Of a DNA stretch of 40,463 nt, positions 30,588 to 38,176 are shown piece after piece. This DNA is from GCA-2717185 sp047517345 (GTDB lineage: Bacteria > Pseudomonadota > Alphaproteobacteria > UBA8366 > GCA-2717185). Position 1 is the stretch's first letter. Each line of letters opens with the position of its first letter. The translations under genes were made by a program, and so were the position numbers. The notes beneath the pieces were generated by a model. It saw only the letters and a program-made list of their open reading frames with translations. It had not been told where the DNA came from and ran no database searches. The stretch spans positions 1 to 40,463 of the forward strand of contig JAKZTB010000095.1 of NCBI GenBank assembly GCA_047517345.1. Reading direction: 5' to 3'.

Positions 30588-31244
30588 TCAGGCGTCCAGC
30601 AGGCTGCGCAACTTGCGCACGGCGCTGGCCGGACTGGTCAGGATTGTTTTGGAATAGCGGTATTCGACGGCCGGGCGGGCCTGCGCAGTGGAAAACTGCG
30701 CCAGCAACAGCACGTCCGTTTCTCCGAGCTGGTCGACAGCGCACGCGACCAATCGATTGTGGGTGTCCGCGTCGCCGTCGCGGAGCGCGACCATCGCGTC
30801 GGGCACGCACGCCGTTTCAAGCGTGGCGGACGATCCGGACGCCGCCGCCATCGCTTCGAATTCCCGTGCCATGGAGGGAATGGACGGCTGGAAGGTGGCG
30901 ACCATGCCGATCCGGTCGCCCCTGGTCATCGCCTCCTCGAACGTGGCTTCGTTGGGCTTGAGGACCGGCATCGACGTGTGCGCCGCGGCGGCGGCCTCGA
31001 TCGCCGTGCCGAAGGCTGAACAGGTGAACAGGATGGCGTCGGCACCGGTGCCGGCAGCGTAGTCCGCCAGCCGCTTGAAGCGGTCGATCATGGCATCGTC
31101 GATCTCGCCGGCTTCCTGCAGGTCGGCGGGCAGGGAGTCTTCGAGCAGGCTGAACACGTCGGCTTCGGGCCAATCCGATTGGAAGGTCTCGACAACCGGG
31201 TCGATCGCGACATGGACCGCGTGGATCAGGGATATACGGGGCAT
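30588..31244 (-). CDS. Asp/Glu/hydantoin racemase superfamily protein, second cysteine absent
   Basis: ATG 31244 gives 218 residues. 'MPRISLIHAVHVAIDPV' and 'TGADAILFTCSAFGTAIEAA' (Cys75) match the first half of the Asp/Glu racemase superfamily, which includes hydantoin racemase, maleate isomerase and arylmalonate decarboxylase. Two-base racemases need a second cysteine in the second half; here that place reads 'LLLAQFSTAQARP' (about 179-190) without one. Only one of the two catalytic cysteines is therefore present, so simple racemisation is doubtful and decarboxylation or isomerisation is possible. The hydantoinase operon is 1 kb away on the other strand. It is divergent from the DehI-family gene. 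Confidence 0.8.
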   Translation of the reverse strand: MPRISLIHAVHVAIDPVVETFQSDWPEADVFSLLEDSLPADLQEAGEIDDAMIDRFKRLADYAAGTGADAILFTCSAFGTAIEAAAAAHTSMPVLKPNEATFEEAMTRGDRIGMVATFQPSIPSMAREFEAMAAASGSSATLETACVPDAMVALRDGDADTHNRLVACAVDQLGETDVLLLAQFSTAQARPAVEYRYSKTILTSPASAVRKLRSLLDA

Positions 31245-31330
31245 GGGGCGTTTCTCTTTATTGACGTGACGACGCATACTGACGTTCGACGACCGCAAAT
31301 GCCACCGTTCGATCTTGAAACTGAATTGAA

Positions 31331-32182
31331 ATGAGCGTTTCGCCGCAAACGACGATGGCCGAGCTTTCGGAAACGGAAGTGACGGGCGAACTCGCGCGGA
31401 TCTACGAGAAAATTCGCGTCTACAGCGGTGTGCTCTATGTGTCGTCGCTGCAGCGCCATGTCGCGACGATGCCGGGTTGTCTCGAATACGCCTGGGCGGC
31501 GTGCCGGCCGGCCTTTCTCGACGGCACGATCCCCGAGACGGCGTGGCTCCGTGCGAAAATGACCGACACCGGGCCGTTCCCGCGACTGTCGCCAGCAGCG
31601 CTGCGGCTCATGGGCGTCGACGCGAAGGGCGTTCGCGCAATCCGCAATATCTGCGAGAACTTCGTACGCGTCTCGCCGATCAACCTGCTGTTCGCCGGCT
31701 GCGTCGAGCGGCTGATCGAAGGCGCTGTGCTGGGCGCGTCGGACCAGCCGCGCGCGTCCTGGACGCCGCCGGAGATGCTGCCGCCAATGCCGGCGATAGC
31801 CGATGTGAACACGGTCCCGCCGGATGTGGCGTCGGTGCTGATGCAATTGAAGACCGAGATCGGCGGCAAGGCGTTCGTCCCCGGCCTGTACCGCCTGCTG
31901 GCCGGGTGGCCGGGTTATGTGGCGCATGCCGCAACCTTGATCTCGCCGCTTCTGAACGATGCGGCGGCGCGGCGCGTGCGCGCGGCGATTGCAGAGGAGA
32001 TTATCGCTGCAGCGGATGGTATCGTCGCGTCGCTGCCGCCGCTACCGGGTGGCTATGCCCCGCCGACGGCGGCGCAGGGCCGGGCGATCTTGTCCGCGAT
32101 CAGGACCTACCGGGTTACGAGCCCGGAGATGGTGGTGTTCGGTACACTGTTGCGCGATGCGCTGCCGCCGGACGGAAGTTGA
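31331..32182 (+). CDS. DehI family (halocarboxylic acid dehalogenase-like) protein
   Basis: The 283-residue protein has the internal repeat of the DehI family: 'GELARIYEKIRVYSGVLYVS' with 'HVATMPGCLEYAWAACRP' (residues 19-57), and again 'PPDVASVLMQLKTEIGGKAF' with 'LYRLLAGWPGYVAHAATL' (about 160-200). DehI of Pseudomonas putida, a 2-haloacid dehalogenase that accepts both stereoisomers, shows this two-repeat layout. The assignment is to the family; whether catalytic residues for dehalogenation are conserved cannot be judged by eye. It is the first gene of a four-gene operon with a dioxygenase, a dehydrogenase and a molybdenum hydroxylase. It is divergent from the racemase-fold gene. Confidence 0.72.
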   Translation: MSVSPQTTMAELSETEVTGELARIYEKIRVYSGVLYVSSLQRHVATMPGCLEYAWAACRPAFLDGTIPETAWLRAKMTDTGPFPRLSPAALRLMGVDAKGVRAIRNICENFVRVSPINLLFAGCVERLIEGAVLGASDQPRASWTPPEMLPPMPAIADVNTVPPDVASVLMQLKTEIGGKAFVPGLYRLLAGWPGYVAHAATLISPLLNDAAARRVRAAIAEEIIAAADGIVASLPPLPGGYAPPTAAQGRAILSAIRTYRVTSPEMVVFGTLLRDALPPDGS

Positions 32183-32200
32183 GGAAGTTATGGAGGAGAG

Positions 32201-33073
32201 ATGACTGACCTGCCGAATGTCGTCCCGACAGGCGCCGCGCTGGGTGCCGATATCGAAGGGGTCGATCTGCGGGAAATCGACGACGCGGCGTTCGCCGTCA
32301 TCGAACAGGCGTGGCACGACCATCTGGTGCTTCGCTTCCGCGGACAGCTGTTGGACGACGATAGTCTTGCCGATTTCAGCTGCCGGTTCGGCGCGCTGGA
32401 TATGGCGCCGACGGGCCGTGGCGGGACGCCTTTCGATCCGAGCCGCCCGGAGATTACGGTGCTTTCGAACATCGTCGTGGACGGCCAGTCGGTCGGCGCG
32501 CTGGGCAATTCGGAGCTCGTCTGGCACCAGGACATGACCTATAACGACATACCGCCGAAGGCGAGCCTGCTCTATGGCATGGAAGTGCCGCAGACCGGCG
32601 GCGATACCTCGTTCTACAACATGTACATGGCGTACGAGACGCTGCCCGATGATCTTCTGTCGCGTATCCAGGGCCTGACCTGCAAGCACGATGCGACGCG
32701 AACGTCATCCGGCAGCCTGCGCCACGGCTACGACGAATCCTACAGCCATGAAGATCGGCCCGGCGCCATCCATCCCTTCGTCATCCGCCATCCAGCGACC
32801 GGCCGTCCGGCACTGTTCCTCGGTCGGCGCCCGAACGCCTTCGTTCCCAGCTTGCCCGTCGAAGATGGCGACGCGTTGCTGGACGCGCTGTGGAACCACA
32901 TCAACAACGGTCCACACCACTGGACACAGAACTGGCGGGTCGGCGATCTTGTGATCTGGGATAACCGTTGTGCACTGCACCGCCGCAACGAGCTCGACCC
33001 GAGCATGCCGCGGCATATGCACCGGACGCAGGTGCGCGGCGAAGCTCGGCCCGTCGCCGCCTGGGCGCACTGA
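32201..33073 (+). CDS. TauD/TfdA family Fe(II)/2-oxoglutarate dioxygenase
   Basis: The 290-residue protein is a second TauD/TfdA member. The iron ligands are H109-x-D111 in 'LVWHQDMTYND' and H260 in 'CALHRRNEL', after the 'GDLVIWDNR' strand shared with the paralogue at 1256. An arginine in 'MHRTQVRGE' probably binds 2-oxoglutarate. 'FRGQLLDDDSLADFSCRFG' (about 48-66) is the usual N-terminal region. A strong GGAGGAGAG precedes ATG 32201, 18 bp after the DehI-family stop. Its reaction is hydroxylation, often next to an oxygen, sulfur or amine; the substrate is unknown. Confidence 0.9.
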   Translation: MTDLPNVVPTGAALGADIEGVDLREIDDAAFAVIEQAWHDHLVLRFRGQLLDDDSLADFSCRFGALDMAPTGRGGTPFDPSRPEITVLSNIVVDGQSVGALGNSELVWHQDMTYNDIPPKASLLYGMEVPQTGGDTSFYNMYMAYETLPDDLLSRIQGLTCKHDATRTSSGSLRHGYDESYSHEDRPGAIHPFVIRHPATGRPALFLGRRPNAFVPSLPVEDGDALLDALWNHINNGPHHWTQNWRVGDLVIWDNRCALHRRNELDPSMPRHMHRTQVRGEARPVAAWAH

Positions 33074-33082
33074 GGCAACGCC

Positions 33083-33838
33083 ATGCGGTTTGCAAACAAA
33101 GTCGCGATGGTCACCGGTGCCGGTCATGGAATTGGCGCCGCGATAGCAACCAGGCTGGCGTCGGAAGGTGCGCGGGTTCTGGTCTGTGACATTGATGAAG
33201 AACCGGCGGCGGCGAGTGCCGCCAAGATCGCCGCCGCGGGCGGCATCGCGGAGAATTGCGCGATCGATGTCGCGCGGCGCGACGACGTGCAACGCGCCGT
33301 CGATCAGGCGGTATCCCTGTGGTCGCGGCTCGATATCCTGGCCTGCAGCGCCGGCGTCATGGACCGCGAACCATTCCTCGAAGCCTCGGACGCGCATTGG
33401 GAGAAGGTCATCGGGATCAATCTGCGCGGCACCTTCCTGTGCGGGCAGATCGCCGCCCGCCAGATGGTGGCGCAGGGCGAGGGCGGCCGGATCGTCAATG
33501 TCGCCTCGAACTCGGGTGTGTTCGGCGGGCGCGGACGGGCCGCCTACGGCGCCAGCAAAGCCGGCGTTATCAATTTGATCCAGTCGATGGCGATCGAGCT
33601 CGCCGAGCACAACATTCTCGTCAATGCGGTCGGGCCGGGTCCGACCCTGACCCGGCCGGAGGTGCAGGGCGCGCTGATGGCCAGCGCGCAGAACCGCATG
33701 CCGCTCAAGCGCTACGGCCAGCCGGAGGAAATCGCGTCGGTCGCGGCGTTCCTCGCCTCCGACGAATGCAGTTTCACCACCGGCCATGTGTTCTTCGCCG
33801 ACGGCGGTTTCACGATTGCCGGCGTGATGGAAGGCTGA
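33083..33838 (+). CDS. SDR family oxidoreductase
   Basis: This classical SDR has 251 residues. 'TGAGHGIG' is at 11-18, the D37 of 'VLVCDIDEE' favours NAD over NADP, 'CSAGVMD' replaces the usual NNAG, the catalytic serine is in 'NVASNSGVFG' (142 or 144), and Y155-x-x-x-K159 is in 'AAYGASK'. The C-terminal 'FFADGGFTIAGVMEG' is intact. The enzyme would oxidise an alcohol made by the dioxygenase to a ketone or aldehyde. It sits 9 bp after the dioxygenase gene and 27 bp before the molybdenum hydroxylase gene, so it belongs to the same operon. Confidence 0.92.
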   Translation: MRFANKVAMVTGAGHGIGAAIATRLASEGARVLVCDIDEEPAAASAAKIAAAGGIAENCAIDVARRDDVQRAVDQAVSLWSRLDILACSAGVMDREPFLEASDAHWEKVIGINLRGTFLCGQIAARQMVAQGEGGRIVNVASNSGVFGGRGRAAYGASKAGVINLIQSMAIELAEHNILVNAVGPGPTLTRPEVQGALMASAQNRMPLKRYGQPEEIASVAAFLASDECSFTTGHVFFADGGFTIAGVMEG

Positions 33839-33865
33839 GCGGATTAAAGGGTAAGGAAGACGACA

Positions 33866-36205
33866 ATGATGAAATTCGCCGTCGGTCAAGCGGTGCCGCG
33901 CACCGAGGATCCTCGCCTGCTGCGGGGGCACGGCAACTATGTCGACGATTTTGACCTGACGGGCCAGGCCTGCGCCTTCATGGTCCGCGCGCCGCATGCC
34001 CACGCGGAAATCAAGTCGATCGACGCGCCCGCGGCGCGGGCGATGCCCGGGGTCCTCGCGGTCCTGACCGGCGCCGATTATGCGGCTGACGGGCTGGGGT
34101 TTATCGCCGGGCCTACTCCCTATAAGCGCCGGGACGGCTCGGTGATGTACCGGCCGCCGCGCCCCGCCCTGACGGCGGATCGCATCCGGCATGTCGGCCA
34201 GATCGTCGCCATGGTGGTCGCGGAAACGGTCGATCAGGCGAAGGACGCGGCGGAAGCCGTCGATGTTGATTACGAGCCCCTGCCAATCAATGTCGTGACG
34301 GAAGACGCGCGAGAGTCGTCCGCGATTTGGGACGATTGCCCGGATAACGAGTCCTTCTTCTACGAGGTAGGCGACAGGGCCGCCGTCGACGCGGCGGTCG
34401 CGGGCGCGGCGCATGTCGTCCGGCAGCGCTACGTCATCAACCGCATCACCGCGAACACGATGGAACCGCGCGGCGTACTCGCCGACTTCGATCCGGGCAC
34501 GGAGCGCTACACGATCCATACCGGCGTGCAGCGGCCCTACGCCTGGCGCGCGAACCTGGCGAAGAACCTGTTCCATATACGCGAGAGCCAGATCCGTTTC
34601 GTCACGGGCGATCTCGGCGGCTCGTTCGGCATGAAGGGCGCGATCTATCCCGAGGTGCCGCTCGCCGCCTGGGCCGCCAAACGGCTCGGCCGTCCGGTCA
34701 AATGGCGCTGCGAACGCAGCGAGGGATTTCCGGCGGACGACCATGCGCGCGACAATGTCAGCGACGTCACCTTGGCGCTCGACGAGAACGGCAGGTTCTT
34801 GGCCATGGGGGTGGAGACGAGTGCGGCCGTCGGCGCCTATCTCGCGTTCCTGGGCATGGGCGCGCCGACCGGTAATGTCGGCGGGCTCGCGGGTGTCTAT
34901 ACGACGCCGGCGATGCATGTCGCGGTCAGCGCTGTGCTGACCAATACGTCGCCGCTGTCGCCCTATCGCGGCGCCGGCCGGCCGGAAGCCTCCTACATCC
35001 TGGAGCGGACGATCGACATCGCGGCCGGGCGGCTCGGCATCGATCCGGTCGAGCTGCGGCGGCGCAATATGATCGCGCCCGGCCAACTGCCCTACAAGAC
35101 GCCGCTGACCTTCACCTACGATTGCGGCGAGTTCGAAGAGGTCCTCGACCAGGCGCTGTTCAAAGCCGACTACACGGGGTTCGCCGCGCGGCGGGCGGAA
35201 ACGGAATCGACCGGCAAGCTGCGCGGCATCGGCGTTTCCTGCACCATCGAACGCGCCGCCGCGGCGCAGCTGGAAACCGCGGAACTGCGCTTCGACCCGT
35301 CCGGCGACGCCGTGATCCTGATCGGGACGACACCGCACGGCCAGGGCCACGAGACGATCTACAAGCAGATCGTTTGCGGCACCTTGGGCATCGATCCGGA
35401 GCGCGTCCGGGTCGTCGAAGGCGATACCGACGCCGTCTCTTTCGGCACCGGCACCGGGGGGTCGCGGACGGCGACGATCGGCTCGGCCGCCGTCCTCAAG
35501 GCGATGGAAAAGGTGGTCGACAAGACCAAGCGGATCGCCGCGCACGCTCTGGAAGCCGCGGCCGAGGATATCGCCTTCGAAGACGGCGTATTCTCCATCG
35601 TCGGCACCGACCGCGCGATGCCTTTCCTGGACGCCGTGGCGCTGGCCTTCGATCCGGGCAAGCTGCCGCCGGGCATGGAGCCGACCCTCGCCGAACTCGC
35701 GAGCTACACGCCGGAGGTCGCGAATTACCCCAATGGCTGCCATATCGTCGAGGTCGAGATCATACCGGAAACTGGCGAGATCGCCCTCGACCGCTACACC
35801 GTCGTCGACGATTGCGGGTTCGAGCTCAACCCGTTGCTGGTCAAGGGCCAAGTGCATGGCGGCATCGCCCAGGGCGCGGGCCAGGCGCTGATGGAGAACA
35901 TGGTCTACGACCGCGGCAGCGGTCAGCTGCTGAGCGGTTCCTTCATGGATTACAGCATGCCGCGCGCGGACGATTTCTGCGATTACGATGTCGGCGCGCA
36001 CCCCGTGCTGACGAAGACCAATCCGCTCGGCGTCAAAGGCGTCGGCGAGGCGGGCACCGTCGGGGCGCTGGCGGCGGTCATGAACGCGATCAACAACGCG
36101 TTGTCGGAACTGGGCATCGAGCATTTTGAAATGCCCGCGACCCCGGACCGGGTGTGGAAGGCGATCGCTACGGCGCGCGCTACTTCTAACTCAGAATCGG
36201 TGTAA
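33866..36205 (+). CDS. Xanthine dehydrogenase family molybdopterin-binding (large) subunit
   Basis: At 779 residues it matches the CoxL/XdhB-type large subunit. 'VPRTEDPRLLRGHGNYVDD' opens the N-terminal domain, 'DLGGSFGMKGAIYPE' (about 250-264) and 'SPYRGAGRPEASYILERT' (about 368-385) are cofactor-binding blocks, and the catalytic Glu728 is in 'GVGEAGTVGA'. The active-site loop reads YRGAGR, the common form-II type, not the AYRCSFR of true CO dehydrogenase. Such enzymes hydroxylate carbon using water and need partner FAD and 2Fe-2S subunits; neither is in the window. AAGGAAG precedes ATG 33866. Its 3' end overlaps the convergent toxin gene by 20 bp. Confidence 0.92.
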   Translation: MMKFAVGQAVPRTEDPRLLRGHGNYVDDFDLTGQACAFMVRAPHAHAEIKSIDAPAARAMPGVLAVLTGADYAADGLGFIAGPTPYKRRDGSVMYRPPRPALTADRIRHVGQIVAMVVAETVDQAKDAAEAVDVDYEPLPINVVTEDARESSAIWDDCPDNESFFYEVGDRAAVDAAVAGAAHVVRQRYVINRITANTMEPRGVLADFDPGTERYTIHTGVQRPYAWRANLAKNLFHIRESQIRFVTGDLGGSFGMKGAIYPEVPLAAWAAKRLGRPVKWRCERSEGFPADDHARDNVSDVTLALDENGRFLAMGVETSAAVGAYLAFLGMGAPTGNVGGLAGVYTTPAMHVAVSAVLTNTSPLSPYRGAGRPEASYILERTIDIAAGRLGIDPVELRRRNMIAPGQLPYKTPLTFTYDCGEFEEVLDQALFKADYTGFAARRAETESTGKLRGIGVSCTIERAAAAQLETAELRFDPSGDAVILIGTTPHGQGHETIYKQIVCGTLGIDPERVRVVEGDTDAVSFGTGTGGSRTATIGSAAVLKAMEKVVDKTKRIAAHALEAAAEDIAFEDGVFSIVGTDRAMPFLDAVALAFDPGKLPPGMEPTLAELASYTPEVANYPNGCHIVEVEIIPETGEIALDRYTVVDDCGFELNPLLVKGQVHGGIAQGAGQALMENMVYDRGSGQLLSGSFMDYSMPRADDFCDYDVGAHPVLTKTNPLGVKGVGEAGTVGALAAVMNAINNALSELGIEHFEMPATPDRVWKAIATARATSNSESV

Positions 36206-36491
36206 AGAGTTCGGGCGCAATGTGGCGCGCACCGTGCAGGACGCGTATGACCACGATCCCGTCGTCATCGAGCATAAAAAAGATCAAATAGTTGCCATGT
36301 GGCAGGTACCTCAGGTTTGGGGCAAGGTCGGGTCGCTCGGGCGCAATCTGAGGGTTCCGGGCAAGGAGACGGAATTTTTCATACAGTTCGTTGCGAAACT
36401 TTCGGGCCGCTTCCGGGTTGTTGGCTGCAATGTATCGGACGATTCCTTTCAGATCCTCTAGGGCAATTCGCTTGAGCCGAAAGGACGGCAC
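36186..36491 (-). CDS. Type II toxin, RelE/ParE family
   Basis: The 101-residue protein begins at GTG 36491 and shows the RelE/ParE fold: 'RIALEDLKGIVRYIAANNPEAARKF' helix pair (split here as residues 8-32), 'LARNPQIAPERPDLAPNLRYLP' and 'YLIFFMLDDDGIVVIRVLHGARH' beta hairpin. The final 'VLHGARHI' is typical of ParE-like toxins, which target DNA gyrase, while RelE relatives cut mRNA on the ribosome. It starts one base before the end of the antitoxin stop (TAGTG), so translation is coupled. Its 3' end overlaps the molybdenum hydroxylase gene by 20 bp on the opposite strand. Confidence 0.88.
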   Translation of the reverse strand: MPSFRLKRIALEDLKGIVRYIAANNPEAARKFRNELYEKFRLLARNPQIAPERPDLAPNLRYLPHGNYLIFFMLDDDGIVVIRVLHGARHIAPELFTPILS

Positions 36492-36751
36492 TATCGGTTG
36501 CCGTCGGTGCCGTCGATAATCGCGTCGAGTTCCGAAAAAGCGGCTTCGCCATCCACATAGCTAGGATCGTCCAGACCTTTTTGGATTTCAGCGCGAAGTA
36601 TCGCGAGTCTTTGGGTTTCGCGCCGCTCCTGGTTTTCCAAGTGCCGTAAGCCGTCGCGAATGACCTCGCTCGCGGTTGCGTAGCGGCCCGACCGAACCTT
36701 ATGCTCTACGAATTCATCATAATATTTTCCGAGAGAAACGTTCTTCGCCAT
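36491..36751 (-). CDS. Type II antitoxin, ParD / CC2985-type ribbon-helix-helix
   Basis: ATG 36751 is set by an AGGAGG seven bases upstream and gives 86 residues; the frame continues to 36790 without family similarity. 'NVSLGKYYDEFVEHKVRSGR' (4-23) is the ribbon-helix part and 'YATASEVIRDGLRHLENQE' the second helix, followed by an acidic C-terminus ('FSELDAIIDGTDGNR') that would wrap the toxin. Such antitoxins bind their own promoter, and an inverted repeat overlaps the predicted -35 box (36794-36810). The toxin start overlaps the last base of its stop codon. Confidence 0.88.
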   Translation of the reverse strand: MAKNVSLGKYYDEFVEHKVRSGRYATASEVIRDGLRHLENQERRETQRLAILRAEIQKGLDDPSYVDGEAAFSELDAIIDGTDGNR

Positions 36752-36770
36752 TTTTCGCCTCCTAGAATGT

Positions 36771-36810
36771 ATAATGCAGATCGATGGCAATAAATGTCAA
36801 TTTATGACAT
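36771..36810 (-). promoter_or_regulatory. Toxin-antitoxin promoter and operator
   Basis: On the minus strand TTGACA (36795-36800) is followed after 18 bases by CATTAT (36771-36776), a reasonable -35/-10 pair for the antitoxin start at 36751. The -35 box is part of a perfect inverted repeat ATGTCA-N5-TGACAT (36794-36810). A repressor bound there would block RNA polymerase, as expected of an autoregulated ParD-type antitoxin. AGGAGG at 36758-36763 is the ribosome-binding site. Confidence 0.65.
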
Positions 36811-36869
36811 AAGGTGGATTATTTGAGCGTGCATAGTGCCGCGCGACGATCACGCGATAGTGTTTCCTG

Positions 36870-38042
36870 CTAATCCTTGCGCACGCTCCGGAAGAACGCC
36901 CGAACATCCTCGACGAACGGCAGGCCGACTTCCATTGCCGTGAAATGGCCGCCCTTCGCCAGCCGCGTCTCGTGCGTGACATTGCCGAGGCGCCGGACCC
37001 AGCTCGACTGCGGCGGCGGGAACAGGTCGTTCGGCGGCAGGCAGAGGCCGAGCGGTTGCTCGATCCTCTGGCCCGGTGCGAGCCCCCCGCAGCGTTCCTC
37101 GCGGTAGCCGCGATAGATGCGGGTCGAGCTGTTGATCGTGCCCGTCGCCCAATAGATCATGATGTTGGTCAGGATGGCGTCCATCGCGAAGGGCGGTTCC
37201 GCTGCCGTGGGATCGGTCCAGCGGTGGAATTTCTCGGCGATCCAGCCGGCGAGACCGATCGGCGAGTCGGTCAGCCCGTAGGCGAGGGTCTGCGGCTTGG
37301 TCGCCTGGATGTCCTGGTAGGCGGTTTCCTGCCGCAGATGGCGCTTCACGGTGCCGAACCAGGATTTTTCGTCCTCGGTCATCGGCGGGTCGTCGGGGCC
37401 GGTGCTGGGGCGCAGCGGCAGGATGTTGACGTGCAGCGCGGCCAACCCATCGGGATAGTCGAGCGCGATACGCGCGGCGATGATGCCGCCCCAGTCGCCG
37501 CCCTGCGCGACGTAGCGCTCGCAGCCGAGCACGTCGCGCATCAGATGGCTCGTCATGCCGCCGACCGCCTGCGGGCCGATCGTGATCGGCGGAATGCCGG
37601 AGAAGCCGAAGCCCGGCAGCGATGGGGCGATCACGTCGAAGCCGTCCGCGGCATTGCCGCCGAAACGCTCCGGATGGGCGAGCGGCTCGATCACGTCGAG
37701 GAACTCGGCGATCGAGCCGGGCCAGCCATGCATCAGCAGCAGCGGGAGCGGGTTGTCGCCGCTGCCCTTCTCGTGGATGAAATGGATATCGAGCGGGTCG
37801 CCGTTCAGCATCGGCACCGGCGCGGTGAATTGCGGAAAGCGGTTGATCCTGGCCTCCGCCGCCCGCCAGTCGAACCCGTCCCGCCAATGGGCGGCGAGCT
37901 TCTTCATGTAGCCGAGATTGGCGCCGAACGCCCAGCCCGCCTCGTCCGGCTCGTCGGGCCAGCGGATGTTGTCGAGCCGCCGCGCCAGGTCGTCCAACAC
38001 CGCATCGGGCACGTCGACCTTGAAAGATGTCGGGTCGGTCAT
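36870..38042 (-). CDS. Epoxide hydrolase family protein (EHN domain + alpha/beta hydrolase)
   Basis: ATG 38042 follows AGGAG by about 9 bases and gives 390 residues. Residues 1-105 form the epoxide hydrolase N-terminal domain ('VDVPDAVLDDLARRLDNIRW', 'GYMKKLAAHWRDGFDWRAAE'). The oxyanion loop is 'LMHGWPGS' (103-110), the nucleophile D183 is in 'QGGDWGGIIA', and the general base His is in 'LAKGGHFTAME'. The fold opens epoxides to diols through a covalent aspartyl ester, and this subgroup resembles microsomal or juvenile hormone epoxide hydrolases. Its stop codon lies about 120 bp before the antitoxin start region. It is divergent from the NACHT gene. The acid partner is not certain. Confidence 0.92.
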   Translation of the reverse strand: MTDPTSFKVDVPDAVLDDLARRLDNIRWPDEPDEAGWAFGANLGYMKKLAAHWRDGFDWRAAEARINRFPQFTAPVPMLNGDPLDIHFIHEKGSGDNPLPLLLMHGWPGSIAEFLDVIEPLAHPERFGGNAADGFDVIAPSLPGFGFSGIPPITIGPQAVGGMTSHLMRDVLGCERYVAQGGDWGGIIAARIALDYPDGLAALHVNILPLRPSTGPDDPPMTEDEKSWFGTVKRHLRQETAYQDIQATKPQTLAYGLTDSPIGLAGWIAEKFHRWTDPTAAEPPFAMDAILTNIMIYWATGTINSSTRIYRGYREERCGGLAPGQRIEQPLGLCLPPNDLFPPPQSSWVRRLGNVTHETRLAKGGHFTAMEVGLPFVEDVRAFFRSVRKD

Positions 38043-38176
38043 GGCATGGAGCTCCTGCAAAGCGAAAAGATACACTTGAACAAGGACCAAGCCTTCTCTC
38101 TACTTGCGTTTCTAATCGCTTCGATTGTCATGGAATATTGTTGTAATAGCAGAAGCGGTGAAATGAAAAGGTCGGT

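Noticed and set aside
32201..33073. TauD-like protein named as tauD or tfdA
   Set aside because: The iron and 2-oxoglutarate residues only show the superfamily; no neighbouring taurine or 2,4-D genes support a substrate, so no symbol was given.
32705..36124. A 1139-codon open frame on the minus strand opposite the dioxygenase, SDR and molybdenum hydroxylase genes
   Set aside because: It is antisense to three genes with clear catalytic motifs, is rich in Arg, His, Asp and Ala as expected of a shadow frame in GC-rich DNA, and has no family pattern.
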